NCBI RefSeq assembly: GCF_007858275.1
Contig: NZ_VFEV01000021.1
Location: 50,334-114,333 of the forward strand
Reading direction: 5' to 3'
Length of the DNA stretch: 64,000 bases
Source of the DNA: Pseudomonas proteolytica
GTDB lineage: Bacteria; Pseudomonadota; Gammaproteobacteria; Pseudomonadales; Pseudomonadaceae
Below the pieces are notes generated by a model that was given only the letters and a program-made list of their open reading frames with translations, had not been told where the DNA came from and ran no database searches. This document shows, piece by piece, positions 1-8,208 of the stretch (position 1 is the stretch's first letter; every line of letters begins with the position of its first letter). A program made the translations under genes and the position numbers.

Positions 1-114
1 CAGGGCCGAGAAATTGGTCCGTGCATTTTCCAGGTTGGCGTTAGGCGGTGTGGAGCAGGCCGCCAGTGCAACGCTCATCGCCAGCAGGGCAGGGATCATC
101 AATTGTTTACGCAT
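1..114 (-). CDS. lptF: OmpA-family outer-membrane lipoprotein, N-terminal fragment (LptF-like)
   Basis: Only the first 38 codons lie in the window; the gene runs off the left edge. The visible part is a lipoprotein signal peptide: basic start (MRKQ), hydrophobic stretch, then a lipobox Leu-Ala-Ala-Cys with Cys at residue 20, followed by a Thr/Pro/Asn-rich linker. It lies just downstream, on the same strand, of the DUF4398 lipoprotein gene at 169-594. That pairing matches P. aeruginosa PA3691-PA3692, where PA3692 is the OmpA-like lipoprotein LptF, which anchors to peptidoglycan and is part of the AlgU stress regulon. The OmpA domain itself is not visible, so the name rests on the signal sequence and neighbourhood. 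Confidence 0.6.
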   Translation of the reverse strand, partial: MRKQLMIPALLAMSVALAACSTPPNANLENARTNFSAL

Positions 115-168
115 AATGGTGTCGTCCTTTCAATTCGATTTCGGGTGCGATGCAAACAAGGGCGCTGC

Positions 169-594
169 TTACTTCTGCTGGATCACAGCAGGACGCATGC
201 CTTCGTTACGCAGCTCCTGAACAGCCTTCTGGGAATCCTTGAGCGCCAGATCAGCTTTGGCAGCCTGGGCCTTACGCTCTGCAACGCGAGCGTCCCACTC
301 AGCCTGTTCGGCCAGACGACGGGCTTCGTCGTACTTCTTATCATGCATGGCCAGCTCGGCTTGCTTGAGCTTGTCCTGGGCAGCTTTCATTTCCACGGCA
401 GCGTATTCGGTACCGCCAGCGCTGACGGCGCTGTTCACGGCCGATTGGGTCACCGCGTACTGCTCGGTCGGCGGGTTGCCGGCGCAGCCCGCGAGGACGA
501 AGCTGGTGCCGATTGCCAACGCGGCCAATTTAAGCCCGCGCAGGTGGTTAAACGAGGATTTGGCAGTGCTGGTCTTCATCGTCTTCAACTCCAT
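169..594 (-). CDS. DUF4398 domain-containing lipoprotein
   Basis: 141-residue predicted lipoprotein. After a basic N-terminus and hydrophobic segment there is a Leu-Ala-Gly-Cys lipobox; the rest is an Ala/Lys/Glu/Gln-rich helical domain (KAAQDKLKQAELAMHDKKYD and following) of the DUF4398 type, probably coiled. The start at 594 is chosen because an AGGAG lies 7 bases upstream; an internal ATG at 579 has no such signal. It is the upstream partner of the OmpA-type lipoprotein gene at the left edge and likely co-transcribed with it. A periplasmic, outer-membrane-tethered envelope role is inferred; the biochemical function is unknown. Confidence 0.85.
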   Translation of the reverse strand: MELKTMKTSTAKSSFNHLRGLKLAALAIGTSFVLAGCAGNPPTEQYAVTQSAVNSAVSAGGTEYAAVEMKAAQDKLKQAELAMHDKKYDEARRLAEQAEWDARVAERKAQAAKADLALKDSQKAVQELRNEGMRPAVIQQK

Positions 595-660
595 TGGATA
601 ACTCCTGAAAAACATCAAATCCATCTACGGTGTTCAGCGTCTGCGTTTTGGCGGTGAAGC

Positions 661-687
661 TCAGTTTGCCTTTTCAAACGCCTGTTC
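661..687 (-). promoter_or_regulatory. Candidate AlgU/sigma-E type promoter for the DUF4398-lptF pair
   Basis: On the minus strand GAACAG (687-682), 16 bases, then ACTGA (665-661) resembles the AlgU consensus GAACTT-N16/17-TCTGA. It lies about 67 bases upstream of the chosen start at 594. P. aeruginosa lptF is known to be AlgU-dependent, which fits. The match is imperfect and no transcript start is known. The rest of 688-887 shows no gene. Confidence 0.4.
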
Positions 688-887
688 CAAGTGATGGCTT
701 ACTGGCTGTGACCCGAGGCTTTTTTGAATAGTTCAGCCAAAGATGGCGATTTGCCCGAAAAAACATCTGAACAAATCTGACTGAAGGGTCAGCGTTTAAA
801 AATCGGAACTTTTGCCATGCGCAGAGGTATGCCGGGCCTATAAAAGGCCCGGTAGCCGGGGGGATGGTGTTTTTCAGCGGATGTTTA

Positions 888-1232
888 TCAGTGTTTCTGA
901 TCGTCAGGCATGCCCGACATATCCTGCAGGTAGCGTCGTGAAAGCGACAGGAAGCGCGGGGTTGGGCCCACGTCCTCATACAAAGGATCGCCCTCTTCAT
1001 CGGTGGCAATCACATGCTGGCCCCGGATATAGGGAAAGCTGGCTTCCAGCTCTTCGAGGGCGGCGCCGATCAGCTCACCGAGCAATTCCTCGGTGCTGCG
1101 CTTGGGGTACATCTCGCGGATGGCCGCCAGCCGTGCGGCGGCCTCTACATCCAGGTGGATGGCATATTCGGTCTTGGTCAGGCGACCCTTGGCGGTTTCT
1201 TCCCATTGCTGGGCCAGTTCTCGGATTTTCAT
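888..1232 (-). CDS. Conserved Pseudomonas hypothetical protein (PA3688-like)
   Basis: 114 residues, starting MKIRELAQQWEETAKGRL, with a GAGG ribosome-binding signal before the ATG at 1232; upstream in-frame codons are ignored because they look non-coding. It has no signal peptide or membrane segment. The first two thirds are helical, with an EYAIHLDVEAAARL stretch that could be a ribbon-helix-helix-like or small regulatory fold; the C-terminus is acidic then Arg-rich. Homologues beside ppc in pseudomonads are often labelled type 1 pili tip component, a name with little support. It is divergent from ppc. Function unknown. Confidence 0.75.
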   Translation of the reverse strand: MKIRELAQQWEETAKGRLTKTEYAIHLDVEAAARLAAIREMYPKRSTEELLGELIGAALEELEASFPYIRGQHVIATDEEGDPLYEDVGPTPRFLSLSRRYLQDMSGMPDDQKH

Positions 1233-1433
1233 GGCAACCTCAGTTATGCCCAGGGTAGCGGGCGGTGATGAGTGACCGGTCGCGGCGTGGATAACGCCAC
1301 GACGTACCCTTGAGACTAGCTGCAACCCACAAAGTTGTAAGCGCGTCGCTGCCGAACATCGCTTGTAAGACCGCGCCTTGATCGGCACTCTTGCAGATCA
1401 AAGCGTCCCGGATTCCTGGCTGGAGATTGGCTG

Positions 1434-4079
1434 ATGAGCGATATCGATGCACGTTTGCGTGAAGATGTTCACCTGCTGGGTGAGCTGCTGGGCAACACGA
1501 TTCGAGAGCAGTACGGTGATGAGTTCCTCGACAAGATCGAGCAGATTCGCAAAGGCGCCAAGGCCGATCGCCGGGGTGGCGCCACGGAGGCGGCGGCCGG
1601 CGAAGAGCTCAGTGCCAGCCTCAACCAGTTGCAAGAAGACGAGTTGCTGCCGGTGGCGCGTGCGTTCAACCAGTTCCTCAACCTGGCCAATATCGCCGAG
1701 CAGTATCAACTGATTCACCGGCGCGATGAATCACAGCCGGCCCCGTTCGAATCGCGGGTACTGCCCGAGTTGCTGGCGCGCTTGCAGCGTGAAGGCCATA
1801 GCAGCGAATCCCTGGCCCGGCAGTTGGCGCGCCTGGAAATCGAGTTGGTGCTCACCGCCCACCCGACCGAGGTTGCGCGCCGCACGCTGATCCAGAAATA
1901 CGACGCTATCGCCGCACAATTGGCCTTGCAGGATCACCGTGACCTGACCAGCGCTGAGCGCGAGCAGATTCGCCAACGTTTGCAACGGCTGATCGCCGAA
2001 GCCTGGCACACCGAAGAAATTCGCCGCACCCGGCCCACTCCGGTGGACGAGGCCAAGTGGGGATTCGCGGTGATCGAGCATTCGCTGTGGCATGCCATCC
2101 CCAACTACCTGCGCAAAGCCGATCAAGCCTTGTACGCCGCCACCGGCCTGCGCCTGCCCTTGGAGGCGGCACCGATCCGCTTTGCCTCGTGGATGGGCGG
2201 TGACCGCGACGGCAACCCCAACGTGACGGCACCCGTGACCCGCGAAGTGCTACTGCTGGCGCGCTGGATGGCTGCGGACCTGTACTTGCGCGATATCGAT
2301 CACCTGGCATCCGAACTGTCGATGCAGCAGGCCAGCCCTGAGTTGCAGGCCAAGGTCGGTGACAGCGTCGAGCCTTACCGGGCCTTGCTCAAGCAACTGC
2401 GCGAACGCCTGCGCGCCACACGCAATTGGGCGCATGCAGCGTTGACCAGCAGCACCCCGGCGCCGGCCGATGTATTGCAAAACAACCGCGACCTGCTGGA
2501 GCCGCTGGAGTTGTGCTACCAGTCCCTGCACGCCTGCGGCATGGGGGTGATTGCCGACGGCCCGCTGCTTGATTGCCTGCGCCGTGCGGTAACGTTTGGC
2601 CTGTTCCTAGTACGCCTGGACGTGCGCCAGGACTCCAGCCGGCATTCGGCGGCGATGACCGAGATCACCGACTACCTGGGCCTGGGCCGCTATGAAGACT
2701 GGGACGAAGACGCGCGCATCACCTTCCTGATGAAGGAGCTGGCCAACCGTCGCCCGTTGTTGCCAGGCTACTTCAAGCCTTCGGCCGACACCGCCGAAGT
2801 GCTCAATACCTGTAAGGAAATTGCCGCTGCGCCGGCGGCGTCCCTCGGTTCCTACGTCATCTCCATGGCGGGCGCGGCATCCGATGTGTTGGCGGTGCAG
2901 TTGCTGCTCAAGGAGTCCGGGGTGCAGCGGCCGATGCGCGTGGTGCCGTTGTTCGAGACCCTGGCCGACCTGGACAACGCCGGCCCGGTGATCGAACGCC
3001 TGTTGCTGTTGCCCGGCTACCGCGCGCGGTTGCAAGGCCCGCAGGAAGTGATGATCGGCTATTCGGACTCGGCCAAGGACGCTGGCACCACCGCTGCCGC
3101 CTGGGCCCAGTACCGGGCCCAGGAGCGCCTGGTGGATATCTGCCGCGAGCAGCAGGTGGAACTGTTGTTGTTCCATGGGCGCGGTGGCACCGTTGGCCGT
3201 GGCGGCGGCCCGGCCCACGCGGCGATTCTGTCGCAGCCGCCGGGTTCGGTCGCCGGGCGTTTTCGCACCACCGAGCAAGGCGAGATGATTCGCTTCAAGT
3301 TCGGCTTGCCGGATATCGCCGAGCAGAACCTCAATCTGTACCTGGCCGCGGTGCTGGAGGCGACCTTGTTGCCACCGCCGCCACCGGAGCCGGCCTGGCG
3401 GCATTTGATGGATGAGTTGGCGGCCGATGGCGTCAGCGCCTATCGCGCCGTGGTGCGGGAAAATCCGCAGTTCGTCGAGTACTTCCGCCAGTCCACGCCC
3501 GAACAGGAGCTGGGCCGCTTGCCCCTGGGCAGTCGCCCGGCCAAGCGCCGTGCGGGAGGCATCGAAAGCCTGCGGGCGATCCCGTGGATTTTCGGCTGGA
3601 CCCAGACCCGCCTGATGCTGCCGGCCTGGCTGGGTTGGGAAGCGGCCTTGAGCAAGGCCCTAGAGCGTGGCGAAGGCGAGTTGCTGGGGCAGATGCGCGA
3701 ACAGTGGCCGTTTTTCCGCACCCGTATCGACATGCTGGAAATGGTCCTGGCCAAGGCCGACGCCGATATCGCCCGCCTGTATGACGAGCGTCTGGTGCAG
3801 CCTGACCTGCTGCCACTGGGGGCGCATTTACGCGACCTATTGTCGCAGGCGTGCGCGGTGGTGCTTGGCCTGACCGGGCAATCGCAGTTGCTGGCGCACA
3901 GTCCCGACACCCTGGAGTTCATCCGCCTGCGCAACACCTACCTCGACCCGTTGCACCTGTTGCAGGCCGAACTGCTGGCCCGGTCCCGCCAGCAGGAAGC
4001 GACACAGGACAGCCCTCTGGAACAGGCGCTGCTGGTGTCCGTGGCCGGTATTGCCGCCGGGCTGCGTAATACCGGCTGA
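1434..4079 (+). CDS. ppc: Phosphoenolpyruvate carboxylase
   Basis: 881-residue cytoplasmic enzyme that carboxylates phosphoenolpyruvate with bicarbonate to oxaloacetate, refilling the TCA cycle. Family landmarks are intact: LTAHPTEVARR with catalytic His at residue 143, the GGDRDGNP motif, GYSDSAKDAG (Lys 548), FHGRGGTVGRGGG from residue 580, and the C-terminal Asn-Thr-Gly tail that closes the active site. Length matches proteobacterial PEPC (about 880). GGAGA lies 7 bases upstream of the ATG. It is monocistronic, with a terminator hairpin shortly downstream, and divergent from the hypothetical gene at 888-1232. Confidence 0.97.
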   Translation: MSDIDARLREDVHLLGELLGNTIREQYGDEFLDKIEQIRKGAKADRRGGATEAAAGEELSASLNQLQEDELLPVARAFNQFLNLANIAEQYQLIHRRDESQPAPFESRVLPELLARLQREGHSSESLARQLARLEIELVLTAHPTEVARRTLIQKYDAIAAQLALQDHRDLTSAEREQIRQRLQRLIAEAWHTEEIRRTRPTPVDEAKWGFAVIEHSLWHAIPNYLRKADQALYAATGLRLPLEAAPIRFASWMGGDRDGNPNVTAPVTREVLLLARWMAADLYLRDIDHLASELSMQQASPELQAKVGDSVEPYRALLKQLRERLRATRNWAHAALTSSTPAPADVLQNNRDLLEPLELCYQSLHACGMGVIADGPLLDCLRRAVTFGLFLVRLDVRQDSSRHSAAMTEITDYLGLGRYEDWDEDARITFLMKELANRRPLLPGYFKPSADTAEVLNTCKEIAAAPAASLGSYVISMAGAASDVLAVQLLLKESGVQRPMRVVPLFETLADLDNAGPVIERLLLLPGYRARLQGPQEVMIGYSDSAKDAGTTAAAWAQYRAQERLVDICREQQVELLLFHGRGGTVGRGGGPAHAAILSQPPGSVAGRFRTTEQGEMIRFKFGLPDIAEQNLNLYLAAVLEATLLPPPPPEPAWRHLMDELAADGVSAYRAVVRENPQFVEYFRQSTPEQELGRLPLGSRPAKRRAGGIESLRAIPWIFGWTQTRLMLPAWLGWEAALSKALERGEGELLGQMREQWPFFRTRIDMLEMVLAKADADIARLYDERLVQPDLLPLGAHLRDLLSQACAVVLGLTGQSQLLAHSPDTLEFIRLRNTYLDPLHLLQAELLARSRQQEATQDSPLEQALLVSVAGIAAGLRNTG

Positions 4080-4111
4080 CATTTCTGACGTGTTCTCAAG
4101 GGCTTGCATAC

Positions 4112-4152
4112 AAAACCGCCGGTTGACCCGAAAGGGCTCTGCCGGCGGTTTT
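4112..4152 (+). terminator. Rho-independent terminator after ppc
   Basis: An 11-base inverted repeat (AAAACCGCCGG at 4112-4122, CCGGCGGTTTT at 4142-4152) follows the ppc stop by about 30 bases. The stem ends in T residues on the + strand and A residues on the other, so it could act both ways. The remaining 220 bases before adk show no gene. Confidence 0.8.
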
Positions 4153-4372
4153 GTGTCGGGGTTGCACCAAGGGATACCGCGACCAAAAGGCTTGTGTGGT
4201 GCGGGTTCTTCCGACTTTTGGCGGCTTGTGTGGTTAGGGCTCGCTGTGTATCTTGATCAGCCTTTGGCCGTTTGGGCGGCCTGGATTCGTATTTTTACGA
4301 GCATATTCTACGAGATTGGCCCCACGCGGCGAATCCGAGCGTCATCTCTATAAAAAATTGAGGAGCACATCG

Positions 4373-5020
4373 ATGCGCGTCATTCTGCTGGGAGCTCCCG
4401 GGGCCGGTAAAGGTACTCAGGCAAAGTTCATCACTGAAAAGTTCGGCATTCCACAAATCTCCACTGGCGACATGCTGCGCGCTGCCGTCAAGGCCGGCAC
4501 CGAGCTGGGCCTGATCGCCAAGAGCGTGATGGACAGCGGTGGCCTGGTCTCCGATGACCTGATCATCAACCTGGTCAAGGAACGCATCAGCCAGGAAGAC
4601 TGCAAGAACGGTTTCCTGTTCGACGGTTTCCCACGCACCATTCCCCAGGCCGAAGCCCTGGTGAAGGCGGGCGTTGAACTGGACGCCGTGGTCGAAATCG
4701 CCGTTGAAGATGAAGAGATCGTCCAGCGTATTGCCGGTCGCCGCGTTCACGAAGCGTCGGGCCGCGTCTACCACATCGTCTACAACCCGCCAAAAGTGGC
4801 TGGCAAGGATGATGTAACCGGTGACGACCTGGTACAGCGCAAAGACGATACCGAAGAAACCGTGCGTCATCGCCTGTCGGTCTACCACTCCCAGACCAAG
4901 CCGCTGGTGGAGTTCTACCAGAAGCTGTCGGCTGCCCAGGGCAAGCCGAAATACAGCCACATCCCAGGCGTTGGTTCGGTTGAAGCCATCACCGCCAAGG
5001 TGCTGCAAGCGCTGAACTGA
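4373..5020 (+). CDS. adk: Adenylate kinase
   Basis: 215-residue enzyme catalysing ATP + AMP to 2 ADP, essential for adenylate balance. The P-loop GAPGAGKGT spans residues 7-15, the AMP-binding TGDMLR region follows, and DGFPRT starts at residue 84. The LID region (about 120-160, containing VYHIVYNPPKV) is the long Gram-negative type without the four zinc cysteines. The start at 4373 is fixed by the N-terminus MRVILLG and an AGGAG at 4361-4365; longer upstream extensions are non-coding. A terminator follows. Confidence 0.98.
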   Translation: MRVILLGAPGAGKGTQAKFITEKFGIPQISTGDMLRAAVKAGTELGLIAKSVMDSGGLVSDDLIINLVKERISQEDCKNGFLFDGFPRTIPQAEALVKAGVELDAVVEIAVEDEEIVQRIAGRRVHEASGRVYHIVYNPPKVAGKDDVTGDDLVQRKDDTEETVRHRLSVYHSQTKPLVEFYQKLSAAQGKPKYSHIPGVGSVEAITAKVLQALN

Positions 5021-5041
5021 TCTGACGATCGGCTTGATGTT

Positions 5042-5069
5042 CAACGGCCCGCTTGCGGGCCGTTGTTGT
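5042..5069 (+). terminator. Rho-independent terminator after adk
   Basis: CAACGGCCCGC (5042-5052) pairs with GCGGGCCGTTG (5055-5065), followed by a T-rich run. It separates adk from tsaB, which starts 42 bases later. Confidence 0.8.
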
Positions 5070-5110
5070 TTATACTGGCGCACTTTTTTTCGATTTGGAC
5101 ACCCACACCG

Positions 5111-5797
5111 ATGAGCACCCTGCTGGCCCTGGACACCGCGACTGAAGCTTGCTCCGTTGCCCTGCTGCATGACGGCAAGGTCACGAGCCACTATGAGGTG
5201 ATCCCCCGCTTGCACGCGCAAAAGCTGCTGCCGATGATCAAGCAGTTATTGCTCGATGCCGGCACCACCTTGTCGGCGGTGGACGCCATCGCTTTTGGCC
5301 GTGGCCCGGGTGCGTTCACCGGTGTGCGTATCGCCATTGGTGTGGTGCAGGGCCTGGCGTTCGCCCTGGAGCGGCCGGTGTTGCCGGTGTCCAACCTGGC
5401 AGTGCTGGCACAGCGTGCCCTGCGTGAGCATGGCGCGTCGCAGGTCGCGGCAGCCATTGATGCGCGGATGGATGAAGTCTATTGGGGCTGCTACCGCGAA
5501 ACCGGTGGTGAGATGCGCCTGGTCGGTGTCGAAGCCGTGCAGCCGCCCGAGGCCGCTGCCTTGCCGGCGGATGCCAGCGGTGACTGGTTTGGCGCCGGTA
5601 CGGGGTGGGGGTATGGCGAGCGTATCGCCGTGCCCACGGTCGGCCAGGATGCCACGATGCTGCCCCATGCCGAAGACCTGCTGACCCTGGCGCGTTTTGC
5701 CTGGGAGCGCGGCGAGGCAGTCCCCGCCGATCAAGCCGCGCCGGTTTACCTGCGCGATAAAGTGGCGCAGACCAAGGCCGAACGCCAACAATCCTGA
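5111..5797 (+). CDS. tsaB: tRNA N6-threonylcarbamoyladenosine biosynthesis protein TsaB (YeaZ)
   Basis: 228-residue ASKHA-fold protein. TsaB pairs with TsaD and TsaE to transfer threonylcarbamoyl to A37 of ANN-decoding tRNAs (t6A). The sequence begins MSTLLALDTATEACSVAL, the typical family start, and contains GRGPGAFTGVRIAIG around residues 65-80. The start at 5111 gives the family's usual length (about 230). Its position after adk matches other pseudomonads. The product of this pathway, t6A, is the substrate of TcdA encoded at 25512. Confidence 0.95.
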   Translation: MSTLLALDTATEACSVALLHDGKVTSHYEVIPRLHAQKLLPMIKQLLLDAGTTLSAVDAIAFGRGPGAFTGVRIAIGVVQGLAFALERPVLPVSNLAVLAQRALREHGASQVAAAIDARMDEVYWGCYRETGGEMRLVGVEAVQPPEAAALPADASGDWFGAGTGWGYGERIAVPTVGQDATMLPHAEDLLTLARFAWERGEAVPADQAAPVYLRDKVAQTKAERQQS

Positions 5798-5802
5798 CCC
5801 CA

Positions 5803-5902
5803 TGTAGGAGCGAGCTTGCTCGCGAAGGTCGCTAACGATAACGCTGTGAACCTGACTCCCCGCATTGCCCTGAGGTTTTTCGCGAGCAAGCTCGCTCCTA
5901 CA
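5803..5902. repeat. REPIN (paired REP palindromes), copy 1 of a tandem pair
   Basis: A 100-bp unit with arms TGTAGGAGCGAGCTTGCTCG at the left and its inverse at the right, capable of folding into one long hairpin. It lies at the 3' end of tsaB. A second 100-bp unit with about five differences follows 30 bp later. The 374-bp gap between tsaB and the next gene consists mainly of these two units. Confidence 0.9.
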
Positions 5903-5932
5903 GTGGGCGGGGTTGGACGCCTGCCGGTATTT

Positions 5933-6032
5933 TGTAGGAGCGAGCTTGCTCGCGAAGGTCGTTAACGATAACCCGGGGAACCTGACTCCCCGCGTTGCCC
6001 TGAGGTTTTTCGCGAGCAAGCTCGCTCCTACA
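5933..6032. repeat. REPIN, copy 2 of a tandem pair
   Basis: The second 100-bp unit is the same length as copy 1 and roughly 95% identical. Differences are confined to the loop-proximal spacer; the arms are identical. The remaining 139 bases before the next gene show no clear feature. Confidence 0.9.
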
Positions 6033-6171
6033 GGGGAGTGCATCGCCAATCGTCAGAATTTGCCCCGGGGTTTAAACCTTTACCCGTTTATGTGTTCTAG
6101 TTATCACCAGAGCATTTGCGCGCCAAGGAAAGTGCCGCTAAATTGCCATCATTGATCACGGATCTGCATGC

Positions 6172-6492
6172 ATGCGTATAGACGGTTTCTCCTCCCAGTC
6201 CTACCCCCTCAAGCGCAAGCCTCGCAAGGCGAACGTGAAGGTAGACGAGTCCGTCGAAGAATCCCCCGATTTTATTGAAGTCCAGCCCGAAACATCCCAG
6301 GGTGCGGCGGTTTCGGCCCGCTCCCAAGGTGCCAGTGGCGCGCGGATCGGCGGCGTTCCGGCCCGCCAGCAAGACATGATCTTCCCGCGATCCATGAGCA
6401 AGAACGTCGCCACGGCCCTGGCCAGCTACCTGACCACTGCCGGCTTTGTCGAATGGGATATGGAAGTGCTGGGTCTCGATATCCACATCTGA
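6172..6492 (+). CDS. Conserved Pseudomonas hypothetical protein (PA3684-like)
   Basis: 106 residues, not assignable to a characterised family by eye. The N-terminal 70 residues are polar and low-complexity (KRKPRKANVKVDESVEESPD, then Ser/Ala/Gly-rich), probably disordered. The last 35 look like a short folded helical tail (MSKNVATALASYLTTAGFVEW). There is no signal peptide. Its stop codon overlaps the ATG of the DUF72 gene by one base, so the two are likely co-translated. Confidence 0.7.
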   Translation: MRIDGFSSQSYPLKRKPRKANVKVDESVEESPDFIEVQPETSQGAAVSARSQGASGARIGGVPARQQDMIFPRSMSKNVATALASYLTTAGFVEWDMEVLGLDIHI

Positions 6493-7352
6493 TGCTGTTG
6501 CCTTATTTTCTCGGTTGCCCGTCCTGGAGCGAAAACGCCTGGCGCGAGTACCTGTATCCGCAAGACGCCCGCGCCACGGATTTTCTTGGTCTGTATTGCC
6601 AGGTGTTCAACGCCTGCGAGGGCAACACCACGTTCTACGCGCGGCCCTCAGTCGCTACAGTGCAACGTTGGGCCGAGATCATGCCCGCGCACTTTCGCTT
6701 TACCGCCAAATTCCCCGGGGATATCAGCCACAGCGCTGACCTGCGCGAACAGTTGCCCGCCGCCGAAAGCTTCCTCGGCTTGATGAGCCCGCTGGGCGAA
6801 CGGGTTTCGCCACTGTGGTTGCAACTGCCCGCCAGCTTCACCCCGCAGCGCCTGGGTGAACTGGCAGGCTTTATCGACGGCCTGGAGCGCCCGTTGGCGG
6901 TCGAAGTGCGGCACCGTGAGTTCTTCGCCAAGGGCGACGCCGAGCGCAGCCTCAACCGCCTGCTGCGTGACCGTGGTGTCGAGCGCATCTGCCTCGACCC
7001 GCGGGCTCTGTTCAGTTGCACGTCAACCTCGGCGGCGGTGCTCCACGCCCAATCGAAAAAGCCCAAGGTCCCACCCCGGCCCGCGGCGTTGACCCAGTTT
7101 CCCCAGGTGCGTTTTATCGGCCACCCGGAGCTGGAAGCCAACGACTCATTCCTGGTGCCGTGGGTGGAAAAAGTCGCTGTCTGGATCGAAGAAGGGCGCA
7201 CGCCCTACGTGTTCCTGCACACGTCGGACAACCGCCTGGCGGCCCAACTGGCCATGCGCTTTCATCAACAATTGATGGCGCGCTTGCCGGGGTTGCCTGC
7301 ATTGGCGCAGTTGCATCGGGAACCCGCGGTGGAGCAACTGGGGTTACTCTAG
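6492..7352 (+). CDS. DUF72 domain-containing protein
   Basis: 286-residue protein of the DUF72 (YecE) family, a TIM-barrel-like fold of unknown activity. It shows the family start MLLPYFLGCPSWSENAW, the N-T-TFYARPS segment near residue 40, FRFTAKFPGDISH, and the C-terminal VFLHTSDNRLA that is equivalent to the usual Y-x-x-x-H/N-N region. The start at 6492 matches the family N-terminus and overlaps the upstream stop (TGATG). Upstream in-frame codons belong to the overlapping gene. Confidence 0.88.
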   Translation: MLLPYFLGCPSWSENAWREYLYPQDARATDFLGLYCQVFNACEGNTTFYARPSVATVQRWAEIMPAHFRFTAKFPGDISHSADLREQLPAAESFLGLMSPLGERVSPLWLQLPASFTPQRLGELAGFIDGLERPLAVEVRHREFFAKGDAERSLNRLLRDRGVERICLDPRALFSCTSTSAAVLHAQSKKPKVPPRPAALTQFPQVRFIGHPELEANDSFLVPWVEKVAVWIEEGRTPYVFLHTSDNRLAAQLAMRFHQQLMARLPGLPALAQLHREPAVEQLGLL

Positions 7353-7377
7353 GGTTCTTTTGTGCCTGGAGTCAGTC

Positions 7378-8205
7378 ATGGATGCCCAAACCCTTCGCGC
7401 CGAATCCTTTAAAGCTCTGCACGAGCGTGATCGTGCATTCGTCATGCCCAATCCGTGGGACGCCGGCTCCGCCAAGATGCTCGCCAGCCTTGGCTTTGAA
7501 GCCTTGGCCACCACCAGCGCGGGGTTTGCCTTCAGTCTTGGGCGCCCTGATGCCGAAGGTGCGCTGTCGCTGGAGGATACCCTGGGTAACGCTGGGATGA
7601 TCGTCCAGGCCACCGCGCTGCCGGTGGCGGCGGACCTGGAAAACGGCTTCAGCGATACGCCTCAAGGTTGTGCCCAGAGCCTATTGCGCGCTGCCGCTAC
7701 CGGCATCGTCGGCGGTTCTATCGAAGACGCTACCGGGATTGCGGTCGACCCGATCTACCCCTTTGATCTGTCTGTTGAACGCATCGAGGCTGCCGTCGCT
7801 GCGGCACGCAGCTTGCCATTCCCCTTCATGCTGACGGCCCGTGCGGAAAACCTCCTACATGGTCGCCTGGATCTGCCCGACACTATTCGCCGTTTGCAGG
7901 CCTACGCCGAAGCGGGCGCCGACGTGTTGTATGCGCCGGGCCTGCGCAGTGCTGAGGAAGTACTGGCGGTGGTGCAGGCTGTGGCGCCAAAGCCGGTGAA
8001 TGTGTTGATGTCAGGTGGCCTCAAGCTCTCGGTGGCGCAACTGAGCGAGATGGGCGTCAGGCGCATTAGCGTCGGCTCGGCCATGGCCCTGGCGGCCTAT
8101 GGGGAGTTCTTCAGGGCCGCGCGGGAGGTTCAGGAACTGGGAACCTTCACTTTTACCGAGCGCTCGATGCCGTTCAGCCAGGCCAATCAGTTGTTCAAGG
8201 GTTGA
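7378..8205 (+). CDS. Isocitrate lyase/PEP mutase superfamily protein
   Basis: 275 residues with the PEP mutase/ICL barrel pattern: MPNPWDAGSAKML and TTSAGFAFSLGRPD at the N-terminus, a metal-site Asp-Leu-Glu-Asn-Gly-Phe near residue 86, then GGSIEDATG. The KKCGH motif of true isocitrate lyase is absent, so it is not AceA. Likely activity is C-C or P-C bond cleavage of a 2-oxoacid or similar (oxaloacetate decarboxylase and carboxyvinyl-phosphonate-type enzymes are relatives); the substrate is unknown. GGAG lies 8 bases before the ATG. The extensin-like gene follows after 3 bases. Confidence 0.85.
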   Translation: MDAQTLRAESFKALHERDRAFVMPNPWDAGSAKMLASLGFEALATTSAGFAFSLGRPDAEGALSLEDTLGNAGMIVQATALPVAADLENGFSDTPQGCAQSLLRAAATGIVGGSIEDATGIAVDPIYPFDLSVERIEAAVAAARSLPFPFMLTARAENLLHGRLDLPDTIRRLQAYAEAGADVLYAPGLRSAEEVLAVVQAVAPKPVNVLMSGGLKLSVAQLSEMGVRRISVGSAMALAAYGEFFRAAREVQELGTFTFTERSMPFSQANQLFKG

Positions 8206-8208
8206 GTC

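Noticed and set aside
888..1232. Type 1 pili tip component
   Set aside because: There is no signal peptide or pilin-like donor strand and no chaperone-usher genes nearby; the name appears to be a propagated label.
7378..8205. Isocitrate lyase (aceA) or methylisocitrate lyase (prpB)
   Set aside because: The KKCGH active-site motif is missing and the neighbours are not of the glyoxylate or propionate pathways; only the superfamily can be claimed.
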